A DNA stretch of 10,188 nucleotides, from positions 1 to 10,188 of the forward strand of contig JAEVYS010000011.1 of assembly GCA_023392635.1 (NCBI GenBank). Direction: 5' to 3'. Below, in pieces: positions 1 through 5,424 of this stretch. Under the pieces are notes generated by a model, which worked only from the letters and a program-made list of their open reading frames with translations, was not told the DNA's origin and did no database searches. Positions within the stretch are counted from its first letter, which is position 1. Every line of letters starts with the position of its first letter. Both the position numbers and the translations under genes were made by a program. The stretch is from Actinomycetes bacterium. Its GTDB lineage: Bacteria; Actinomycetota; Actinomycetes; Propionibacteriales; Propionibacteriaceae.

Positions 1-2
1 GG

Positions 3-122
3 GGTGCCCGCCGCGCGGGCGGTGGCCCCCCCGACGCCCGCAAGCTCATCACGACCCAGCTCACAAACCACGGCGTGCAAGGCCAGATCGAGGAGGCCGT
101 CACCAATCTTCTCCCCGCCTAA
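3..122 (+). CDS. C-terminal end of an unrecognised protein (cut by window edge)
   Basis: An open frame enters from the left edge and ends at TAA 120-122, giving the last 39 residues of a protein. After a Gly/Pro/Arg-rich stretch the tail is hydrophilic with helical character (it contains KLITTQLTNHG and IEEAVTNLL) and looks like a genuine protein end rather than random reading. I do not recognise the family. A 109-residue frame overlapping it at 4-333 has the Ser/Pro/Arg-rich composition typical of an out-of-frame shadow, so I prefer this frame. No terminator hairpin directly follows the stop. Confidence 0.4.
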   Translation, partial: GARRAGGGPPDARKLITTQLTNHGVQGQIEEAVTNLLPA

Positions 123-420
123 ATGGCCAGGGGTCGGATGGCGTCACAACCGGCGACCTCACCGCGGCACGGCGCCTGAGTCGCGATGGTATTCCCGGAC
201 GGCTGCGCGTCTTCCGCACTGTGAACCCCCGGGGTCCGACGACGGCCCGCTTGCTCGCGCTTGGTCGCTGCGCCACCCATCCTGGACTGCGCGGTTTGAT
301 CTGGTTCCCGCCCATACGCGCGGACCCAATTAGTCACGACATGCGTACAATAAAACGCGCCAGGGGCCAGGTCTGGCCCATACGGGACGGGAGCTGATCC
401 AGTTGACGCGCCACCCACCG
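123..420. other. Gene-free stretch between the left-edge gene and the IS
   Basis: No recognisable gene is seen on either strand; the overlapping short frames here are Arg/Pro/Ser-rich and lack family motifs. One compact hairpin is visible at 364-379, with perfect 6-base arms GGGCCA/TGGCCC around a 4-base loop. It has no following T-run, so it is not a convincing intrinsic terminator. A locally AT-rich patch sits around 325-358. No tRNA-like cloverleaf was found. Confidence 0.4.
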
Positions 421-446
421 CGGGTCTGCTGCACGATCAGGTGACA
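421..446 (+). repeat. IS3 element inverted repeat, orfB-side end
   Basis: Begins CGGGTCTGCTGCACG and ends AGGTGACA. It matches the reverse complement of 1695-1720 at 23 of 26 positions; the three mismatches are adjacent (436-438). It lies just beyond the orfB stop. The exact IS boundary within a few bases is uncertain because no flanking duplication fixes it. Confidence 0.8.
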
Positions 447-454
447 GTGGTTAG

Positions 455-1357
455 TCACGCAGCCTGATCGGCTGACGTGGTCATGATGGTCTCGTACTCG
501 ATTGGGGTCAATCGGCCGAGGGCGTCTTGGCGTCGGCGGCGGTGGTAGGTGCGTTCGATCCAGGTCACGATCGCGATCCGGAGCTGGTCACGGGTGGCCC
601 AGGCGTGCCGGTTCAGGACGTTCTTCTGGAGCAGCGAGAAAAAGGATTCCATGGCGGCGTTGTCTCCGCAGGCGCCGACCCGGCCCATCGATCCCACCAT
701 GGAATGGCGGTGGAGTGCGCCGACGAACTTCCGGCTCCGAAATTGCGACCCTCTGTCGGTGTGCACGACACAGCCGGCCACCCCGACGCGGCGGGCGACG
801 GCGTTGTTCAACGCAGTGACGGCCAGGCGGGACTTCATCCGGGAGTCGATGGAGTAGCCCACGATCCGGTTGGAGTACACGTCCTTGAACGCGCACAGGT
901 ACAGCTTGCCCTCGCCGGTCCAGTGCTCGGTGATGTCCCCGATCCACAACTCGTTGAGTGCCGTAGCGGTGAACTCGTGCCGGGTCCGGCCTTTCTCATC
1001 GGTGACGGCGCACAGGTCGTCGTGGACCGGTGGGCCCGGCTTCTTGCCGTTGCGACCGCGCTTCTTCCCGAACCTCGACCACCAGCCGTTGTCGGCACAG
1101 ATCCGCCACGCCGTTCGTTCGGCCATCAACTGGCCGGCCTCACGCGCCTCATCGGCCAGGAACCGATAGCCGAACTCCGGATCATCACGGTGGGCGTCGA
1201 ACAGGGCGTTCGCCCGGTACGCCTCCACCCACTCGGCGTCGGTGACCGGGCGGGCCAGCCAGCGGCTTTACGGCGCCCTGGCGAGCTTCAACACCCCGCA
1301 CGCGACCGTGACGGGGATCCCGCCTGCGGCCAGCTCCGTGACGAGCGGGTACATCAT
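455..1357 (-). pseudogene. IS3-family transposase OrfB (rve/DDE integrase), interrupted by an in-frame TAA
   Basis: The original orfB frame starts at ATG 1357-1355, overlapping the orfA stop, and reads MMYPLVTELAAGGIPVTV. It then meets TAA at 1270-1268, 29 codons in. Beyond the stop the same frame continues without a gap to 455. The open part from GTG 1228 is 257 residues and holds a full catalytic triad in DD(35)E spacing. D98 is in LWIGDITEHW, D158 in VVHTDRGSQF and E194 in NAAMESFFSLLQK. From memory of relatives, the stop replaces one of two tyrosines in an LARxPYYRW motif, so it is a base substitution, not a frameshift. The GTG at 1228 has no Shine-Dalgarno, so reinitiation is doubtful. 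I infer a recently inactivated transposase; readthrough or a sequencing error is the alternative. Confidence 0.85.
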
Positions 1358-1659
1358 TTTCCCGGCAGGTTCGCCTGCGACAGATACGCCGCGGCCCTGC
1401 GCAGGACCTCGTTCTCCTGTTCCAGCAGCCGGATCCGCCGCTTCGCCTCCCGCAGCTCCGCCGACTGAACCTGAGTCGTGCCGGGCCGCTCACCGTCCTC
1501 GATGTCGGCCTTCTTCAACCAGTCGTACAACGTGGTGAAGTGGATCCCGAAGTCCTTGGCGATCTGATCCAGCCCGACACCGGGCTCACGGCTCCTGGCG
1601 ACGCGGACCACGTCGTCACGGAACTCCTTGGGGTACGGCTTCTTCGACACGGTGGACAT
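1354..1659 (-). CDS. IS3-family transposase OrfA (helix-turn-helix subunit)
   Basis: Encodes about 101 residues, the usual size of IS3 OrfA. It binds the element's ends and is normally made both alone and as an OrfAB fusion. The N-terminal half (about residues 8-50) reads as the HTH_Tnp_1 fold: KPYPKEFRDDVVRVAR, then an IAKDFGIHFTTLYDWLKKAD recognition region. The C-terminal part (about 68-95) is a leucine-zipper-like coiled coil (RRIRLLEQENEVLRRAAAYL). The ATG at 1659 directly abuts a GGGAGG sequence. The in-frame GTG at 1650 lies 9 bases beyond that Shine-Dalgarno and may be the true start, giving MSKKPYPKEF. The TGA at 1356-1354 overlaps the ATG of the original orfB. A run of A just before it (GGAAAATG) would allow a -1 slip that joins the frames. 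Confidence 0.9.
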   Translation of the reverse strand: MSTVSKKPYPKEFRDDVVRVARSREPGVGLDQIAKDFGIHFTTLYDWLKKADIEDGERPGTTQVQSAELREAKRRIRLLEQENEVLRRAAAYLSQANLPGK

Positions 1660-1694
1660 CCTCCCAGCCCAACCCGAAGGCTAGGCAGATCAGT

Positions 1695-1720
1695 TGTCAC
1701 CTATCCGTGCAGCAGACCCG
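1695..1720 (-). repeat. IS3 element inverted repeat, orfA-side end
   Basis: Reverse complement of the repeat at 421-446 apart from three adjacent mismatches. It lies about 36 bases upstream of the orfA start, so it should also carry or adjoin the element's own promoter, as is usual in IS3 elements. I see no strong promoter hexamers that I would call. Confidence 0.8.
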
Positions 1721-1852
1721 AGAATGGCCCGCGAAAACTGGTTCTGACTAGGTGCGATAAACGACTGGGGCATCTCCGAACGATCAGTGCTGCCCCACGC
1801 TTGCCCAACGAGAACTCAGAAACGGTACAAGAACCGAGGCCCCCGTATCCGC

Positions 1853-2072
1853 TGCGACGCCGGCGCCATCGAACCCTTCTCCCTGCTCCAGAAGAAGGAG
1901 CTCAACCGGCACGCCTCCGTCACCCGTGACCAACTCCAGATCGCAATCGCGATGTGGTGCGCACGCGCCGACCACCGCCGCCGACGCCAAGACGCCGTCG
2001 GTCGATTGATCCCCATCGAGAACGAGACCGCCATGACCACGACAGCCACCATGCACCAGGTCTCACCAGACA
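1853..2072 (+). pseudogene. Decayed 3' remnant of a second IS3-family orfB
   Basis: In the + strand frame from 1853 the translation closely follows the last 65-70 residues of the orfB at 455-1228. Shared blocks include FSLLQK, LNRHA, TRDQL, HRRRRQDA and GRL-PIE. The block equivalent to GDNAAMESFF has lost residues, though the catalytic glutamate appears kept as AIEPF. Nothing of the D-D part of the core or of orfA remains upstream, and the frame runs past the family's usual end without a stop. The - strand sequence just outside reads TGTCTGGTGAGACC, a plausible IS terminus ending at 2072. This is a different, related element in opposite orientation to the intact one. It is dead DNA that could still recombine with its neighbour. 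Confidence 0.75.
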
Positions 2073-2075
2073 CTC

Positions 2076-2117
2076 ATTCTGGTCCTCGGTGGAAAGGCGA
2101 ACGTAGCCGATCCGCAT
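2076..2117 (-). pseudogene. N-terminal stub of a serine recombinase (resolvase/invertase family)
   Basis: From ATG 2117 the - strand reads MRIGYVRLSTEDQN and then stops resembling the family. This is the signature start of resolvase/invertase-type serine recombinases, where the serine of the YxRVSTxDQN motif is the nucleophile (here S9). Only 14 codons survive. The sequence then runs into the presumed end of the IS3 remnant at 2072, so the gene was cut by that insertion or by a later deletion. The rest of the recombinase is not found in this window. Because the piece is short, the call depends on the near-perfect motif at a correctly placed ATG. Confidence 0.65.
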
Positions 2118-2894
2118 GGTGCACTCGACCTGTCGGGGTGTCTCGTTGGGATGTGGAGCCTACGGAGCAGGTGTGCCAGAAGTCGAGAGTCGGACCCTAA
2201 CGAGACGCTTCGGCGGCCAGCGCGGTGTGTCGCGTTGGGGTGTACGCCAATACACCGTCTCCCGAGCCGTGCGCGCCAGCGCACGGACTACTAGCCTGCG
2301 GCAGCCAAACATGAAGGAAATCACCGCAGGAATCTTGTAACGCCCTTGAGGTCGGAGGTTGGGCCATTGCGGCCTTCCAGGATCAACTCCGCTGCTGGTT
2401 GGTATCAAGAAGAGGCATGGACCCCGAGGTACTTCTTGTGCTGCCCCGGTGCGGCACTCGCTACGTTCTCCTGCGATTGGTTGCAGGTTACCTGCCGAAC
2501 GAGGCTGTAGATGCTGTAGGTTACGGAGCGCTGGCCGACAACTGGCCTCCACCGCCGCGGCAGGGCTTGACGGCGTCCTCGAAGCTGCGGGCCGTTGCAT
2601 CGTCCCCGAAGTCGGGATTCGTAATGTAGCGAGCGTCAAGGGCTCAGAACCTATTCGGTGCGGGCTAAGCGCGCCGCGAGGTGAAGTAACCCGCGAGAAT
2701 CTCGTTGCGGGTGCTCGCGTGAGTTCCTCGCCACATGTCTAGCGTGCCCAATTTGCGGCTGGCAGGCTCCCTTGGCGGAGGCGACGCTGGCCGGAGGCGC
2801 AAGCCATCGAATCGACATGCGGATGCCGCCGGGGCCAGGGCTGATGAGGCTCGCGCCGTTGAGGTGCGTCGGGGTGAGCGTCCGTCCGGATTCC
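2118..2894. other. Long stretch without a recognisable gene; remains of an accessory element
   Basis: This 777-base region lies between the broken recombinase and the DUF2853 gene. All open frames are short or Arg/Pro/Ser-rich, and none shows a family motif; the longest, 159 codons on the - strand at 2160-2639, is not convincing. Palindromic elements at 2241-2258 (GGTGTA/TACACC arms) lie about 125-140 bases upstream of the recombinase start, where resolvases usually have their recombination site. A direct repeat of GGAGGCG is seen near 2775-2800. A hairpin-like pair ACCCGC/GCGGGT is seen near 2688-2712. Overall it looks like decayed mobile or plasmid-type DNA. Confidence 0.4.
2241..2258. repeat. 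Palindrome upstream of the recombinase stub (possible res or operator half-sites)
   Basis: GGTGTA and TACACC form perfect 6-base arms around CGCCAA. Similar GGGGTGT-type words occur nearby (about 2136-2146 and 2225-2245). Serine resolvases act at clusters of dyad sites just upstream of their own gene, so the position is right, but the family-specific sequence cannot be verified from this window. Confidence 0.25.
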
Positions 2895-3215
2895 TCAGCG
2901 GAACACGTCGAGCTTGTTGAACTTCTCCGCGAGGAGGTAGTAGACGGTGGCCCGGCTCTTGGTGCGGTCGTCCTTCATCTGGGCTGCGACATCCTTCACC
3001 GCGGCGTCGAGGGTGGCGTCGTCCTGAGTGAGGCCGAGCTTGCCCTTCAAGAAGTTCTTCCGCAGTGTCGCCACCTCGGCGGGGTCGCTGAGGGCAACGA
3101 ACGCGGAATCGCGGTCACCCAAGGCGAGCCGGTATGTGGACAGGATCTTTGCAATCACCTGCTCGTCAGCGTTCGGCGCGTACTTCTTGATGTCCGCCGC
3201 CCAATCGGTAGCCAT
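2895..3215 (-). CDS. DUF2853 family protein (function unknown)
   Basis: A 106-residue, probably cytoplasmic, helical protein. Its layout matches what I know of DUF2853. It starts MATDWAADIKKYAPNADEQV. The middle has DRDSAFVALSDPAEVATLRK followed by NFLKGKLGL. The end is DRTKSRATVYYLLAEKFNKL. No enzymatic activity or pathway is established for the family that I can state. The start is set by a strong Shine-Dalgarno AAGGAGGAG at 3226-3218 before ATG 3215. The frame extends 15 codons further to an ATG at 3260, but that extension (MTIDTTPTVLYQGGV) spans the Shine-Dalgarno and does not fit the family. It stands alone on the - strand, about 330 bases downstream of the PAP2 gene, so it is probably transcribed from its own promoter. 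Confidence 0.85.
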   Translation of the reverse strand: MATDWAADIKKYAPNADEQVIAKILSTYRLALGDRDSAFVALSDPAEVATLRKNFLKGKLGLTQDDATLDAAVKDVAAQMKDDRTKSRATVYYLLAEKFNKLDVFR

Positions 3216-3217
3216 GA

Positions 3218-3226
3218 CTCCTCCTT
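3218..3226 (-). promoter_or_regulatory. Ribosome binding site fixing the DUF2853 start
   Basis: AAGGAGGAG lies two bases upstream of ATG 3215-3213, or four bases counted from the AAGGAGG core. It decides between this ATG and the one 15 codons upstream at 3260. Confidence 0.75.
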
Positions 3227-3283
3227 GGTACAACACAGTGGGTGTCGTGTCGATAGTCACCTCGATCTGATGCTAGCGCCCGT

Positions 3284-3328
3284 TACCCGGCGCACCAACG
3301 GATTCGCCGTGCGCTGCACAGCCGGGTA
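3284..3328. repeat. Nested inverted repeat
   Basis: Outer arms TACCCGGC (3284-3291) and GCCGGGTA (3321-3328) are perfect 8-base complements. Inside them GCGCAC (3290-3295) and GTGCGC (3309-3314) form a second perfect pair, sharing two bases with the outer left arm. It sits about 70 bases upstream of the DUF2853 start. It could be an operator, an RNA structure or the scar of a small element. Confidence 0.45.
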
Positions 3329-3482
3329 GAAGTTCGGCGGCCCGGTGGATCGGCCAGCGCTCGTTCACGAACTCGCGACCCGGATACGTCCGATTCCTGG
3401 CTGTGCAGGAACGTTCAGACAGTGTCGGGATTGTCTGGGTTCGCGTGACTTCGAGATAGTTCCCGGGTCGGGGCCCCCCTCG

Positions 3483-3501
3483 GGCCGGTTTGGCGCCGGC
3501 C
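3483..3501. terminator. GC-rich hairpin downstream of the PAP2 gene (weak terminator candidate)
   Basis: Arms GGCCGG and CCGGCC flank TTTGGCG. It is placed correctly to follow the - strand PAP2 gene. Without a U-tract it would be an atypical, hairpin-only terminator as sometimes proposed for actinobacteria, hence the low confidence. Confidence 0.25.
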
Positions 3502-3541
3502 GCGCTCTTATGTCGCCAGCGATTCACTAGTGGTTGCTTGG

Positions 3542-4366
3542 CTATCCAGACTCAGGTGCGTGCCGACCTGAGGAGTGCCGGTCACCTTCGGGCTCGATGG
3601 CCTTTTCGGGCGGCTGATCCGGGATGCCGCCGCGTTCAGCAATCTGCCGGTCGCGCCGATCGAGGCGGAGCACTATGCGATGGACTGTGATGAGCAGCGC
3701 CAGCCAGGCGAGCCCGAAGAGCCATCCGAACATGACGTCGGTGATCCAGTGGTGGCCGAGGTAGACCCGGCTCAACCCCATCGCTAGCGACCAGGCTGCG
3801 GCAAGGGTGGGGCACAGGACCCTCACCCAGCGCTTTTCGGATAACCACCAGGCCAGATAGGCCAGCATGAGTGTGATGACTGTGGCATTGAGCGTGTGAC
3901 CGGAGGGAAACGACGGTGCGTACTCGTAGGGCGGTACGGCGAGGGCGAAGGGTGGTCGTGCCCGCCCGACGACACTCTTCCCGACACCGGTGAAGAGAAG
4001 AGAACCGGCCGCAGCAATCAGCATCATGATGAGGATGGATCGGCGCCGCCAGTGCACGTACATGACCGCTGTGAGGGTCACCGTGATGAAGATCATGGGG
4101 ATTGTGCTGCCGAGGTTGGTGAACGCGGTGACGACGCTATTGAGCTGTGGGCTGCGCAACGAGACGGCCAGATCCAGTGCCGGACGGTCGAGACCACTCA
4201 CCCCGCTGGTGTTCGTCACTCCCTCGTAGACATCGGCGCTCGCGGTGATGAGGAGCGCGAACACCGCCGCGCCCATCGCTCCGGTGGCGAGCAGGGTTCC
4301 CTGCGGGCCTACGGAGCGGCGGAGGCGCCGCACGGCTTTGGCTGGCGGACGATCGAGTGTCGACAC
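3542..4366 (-). CDS. PAP2-family membrane lipid phosphatase
   Basis: A 274-residue integral membrane protein with all three motifs of the PAP2 (type 2 phosphatidic acid phosphatase) superfamily. K130-x6-RP occurs as KSVVGRARP, PSGH is at 154-157, and SR-x5-H-x3-D is at 199-210 (SRVYLGHHWITD). H157 and H206 would be the catalytic histidines, assisted by D210. Hydrophobic helices precede, separate and follow the motifs. The C-terminal tail from about 235 is charged and cytoplasmic-looking. Relatives remove phosphate from undecaprenyl diphosphate, phosphatidylglycerophosphate or similar lipids at the outer membrane face; the substrate cannot be told here. The GTG start at 4366 has GAGGAG at 4379-4374, 7 bases upstream. 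A 17-bp direct repeat at 4505-4521 lies about 138 bases upstream and is shared with two other transcription units. Confidence 0.88.
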   Translation of the reverse strand: MSTLDRPPAKAVRRLRRSVGPQGTLLATGAMGAAVFALLITASADVYEGVTNTSGVSGLDRPALDLAVSLRSPQLNSVVTAFTNLGSTIPMIFITVTLTAVMYVHWRRRSILIMMLIAAAGSLLFTGVGKSVVGRARPPFALAVPPYEYAPSFPSGHTLNATVITLMLAYLAWWLSEKRWVRVLCPTLAAAWSLAMGLSRVYLGHHWITDVMFGWLFGLAWLALLITVHRIVLRLDRRDRQIAERGGIPDQPPEKAIEPEGDRHSSGRHAPESG

Positions 4367-4504
4367 TCCCTAACTCCTCATCGGTGGATCGGCTTACAGG
4401 TACCCAGCTCTCGCGCCCGCCACGGTGCAGGAAACCGCCTTGGAGCAGGGATCCACACAGGCCGGGGAGGGCGCTGTAGGAGACGCCAAGGAGATCGTCT
4501 GAGA

Positions 4505-4521
4505 CTTAGCTGAGGGTTAGC
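4505..4521 (-). promoter_or_regulatory. Putative response-regulator box B, upstream of the PAP2 gene
   Basis: On the - strand it reads GCTAAC-N5-GCTAAG (N5 is CCTCA). It matches the two other boxes in the window, with half-sites 11 bp apart. It overlaps the TAA stop of the preceding membrane protein gene (4519-4517) and points toward the PAP2 gene about 138 bases away. I infer binding by the window's own OmpR-class regulator. Confidence 0.55.
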
Positions 4522-5299
4522 CGACCGTCTCCGCACGGGTTAGGCGGTGCGGGAGCGCGACGAGGCCCGCCATCGTGATCGCGAAGATGAGTGAGACCCA
4601 GCCGGATCCGACGCCGACGCCTCCTTCGTTGACGGGTTTTCCGAGCCAGTCCGCGATCGACGCGCCCACGGGGCGGGTGAGAACGTAGGCGAACCAGAAT
4701 GCGAAGACGCCGTTCCAGTGCAGAATCCGGTACCCCGCGACAGGGACGAGGATCAGGACGGCGAACAGGATGATCGAGGGCAGGTAGCCCAGGCCGAGGG
4801 CGACAGCGGTGAAGTCGCCCAGCGCCGTCCCCAGCGCGAACGTGGTGACCACGGCCGCCCAGTAGAACAGCTCTCGGCGGAGAGTGGTCACGGCATGCAC
4901 GGACAGGTCGCCCTCGATCCGCCACCACGCCACGAACACCCCAGCCAGTGTGATGGCGTACAGGGTGGCGGAGAGCGCGTAGGGCAGGCCGAGGACGACG
5001 TGGACGACGTCGGCGGCCATGGTGCCGAACACCCCGACCATGGCGACCGCCAGCCAGTAGACGTGCGGCACATATCGGCGCTGCCGCAACTGCCAACCCA
5101 GCGCGGCCAGGAAGCAGACGAAGCCGAGCAGGACGGCGAGGACGGGCGGCATTACCCGGATGGAGAAGTCGGACACTGCCTCGCCCAGTGCAGTCGAGGC
5201 AGCCTTGGTGACCCAGAAACCGACCGAGGGGTCGGGCACCCGCACGGGGTTGAAGCGGCGTCTGGACTGGTCGGCCCCGGCAGGCAGGCTTCTCGTCAT
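4517..5299 (-). CDS. COG4705-like polytopic membrane protein, short paralogue
   Basis: 260 residues with about eight membrane-spanning segments, resembling the uncharacterised COG4705 membrane proteins. The pattern W-x9-G-x4-D occurs four times: W29/G39/D44, W82/G92/D97, W147/G157/D162 and W202/G212/D217. This suggests four repeats of two helices each, with a buried acidic residue in each repeat. The last repeat carries the family-like AYVLTRPVGAS motif. It is clearly paralogous to residues 1-250 of the product at 5425-6696, which is divergently transcribed. A substrate is not known to me; repeated membrane aspartates would suit ion or small-solute transport, but that is inference. ATG 5299 has GAGGAG at 5309-5304. 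It ends inside the PAP2 box and may be cotranscribed with that gene. Confidence 0.8.
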   Translation of the reverse strand: MTRSLPAGADQSRRRFNPVRVPDPSVGFWVTKAASTALGEAVSDFSIRVMPPVLAVLLGFVCFLAALGWQLRQRRYVPHVYWLAVAMVGVFGTMAADVVHVVLGLPYALSATLYAITLAGVFVAWWRIEGDLSVHAVTTLRRELFYWAAVVTTFALGTALGDFTAVALGLGYLPSIILFAVLILVPVAGYRILHWNGVFAFWFAYVLTRPVGASIADWLGKPVNEGGVGVGSGWVSLIFAITMAGLVALPHRLTRAETVG

Positions 5300-5424
5300 C
5301 GGACTCCTCGGGTGTGGTCGCGGGTCGTCCCAGTTCTACCAGCCGCTCCGGCAGTAGATCAGGGCCGATCCAGACCTTCCAGGGGCTAATGAGGAGCTAA
5401 GGATCCATCTCTTGGCTGGTCATC
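5300..5424. promoter_or_regulatory. Divergent promoter region between the two COG4705-like genes
   Basis: 125 bases separating the start codons of two divergently transcribed paralogues. It holds regulator box A at 5385-5401 on the right side and the Shine-Dalgarno of the left gene at 5304-5309. One box could control both directions. No clear -10/-35 pair can be asserted. Confidence 0.5.
5385..5401 (+). promoter_or_regulatory. Putative response-regulator box A, upstream of the membrane protein/regulator/kinase operon
   Basis: GCTAAT-N5-GCTAAG (N5 is GAGGA), a direct repeat with an 11-bp period, identical in architecture to the boxes at 4505-4521 and 8749-8765. It ends only 23 bases before the ATG at 5425, so if it binds at -35 the transcript would start at or close to the start codon. 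Expected binder: the regulator encoded at 6734-7405, giving autoregulation. Confidence 0.6.

Larger units (their letters stand above)
421..1720 (-). mobile_element. IS3-family insertion sequence, about 1.3 kb
   Basis: A complete-looking IS3-type element: orfA (helix-turn-helix) and orfB (DDE integrase core) lie on the - strand between imperfect 26-bp terminal inverted repeats at 421-446 and 1695-1720 (23 of 26 positions match). The length of about 1300 bp is normal for the family. The orfA stop and the original orfB start overlap as ATGA, the usual IS3 arrangement for coupling or frameshifting. No clear target-site duplication is visible outside the repeats (CCG on the left, AGA on the right). 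This fits an old insertion or later recombination between IS copies. An in-frame TAA in orfB suggests the copy is no longer autonomous. Confidence 0.85.
3227..3541. other. Intergenic region between the PAP2 and DUF2853 genes
   Basis: No credible gene is seen. It contains a nested inverted repeat at 3284-3328 and a GC-rich hairpin at 3483-3501, with arms GGCCGG/CCGGCC and a 7-base loop. The second hairpin lies about 40 bases past the PAP2 stop and could end that transcript, but no T-run follows. A promoter for the DUF2853 gene must also lie here; I cannot pick hexamers with confidence. Confidence 0.4.

Noticed and set aside
527..1468. 313-codon + strand frame opposite the transposase
   Set aside because: It mirrors the integrase gene, whose catalytic motifs lie on the other strand; no domain is recognisable in this frame.
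2160..2639. 159-codon - strand frame as a hypothetical gene
   Set aside because: It has no motif, a poor start context and low-complexity composition; it also overlaps the palindromic region upstream of the recombinase stub.
3216..3260. Longer start for the DUF2853 protein at 3260
   Set aside because: The added segment spans the strong Shine-Dalgarno at 3218-3226, which serves the ATG at 3215.
4366..4390. A fourth regulator box near CCTAAC at 4369-4374
   Set aside because: Only one half-site is present; the position 11 bases away does not match, and the stretch includes the PAP2 ribosome site.
4718..5389. 223-codon + strand frame opposite the short COG4705 gene
   Set aside because: Its Asp/Gly/His/Gln-rich composition is typical of the antisense of a membrane protein; the - strand frame has clear helices and repeats.
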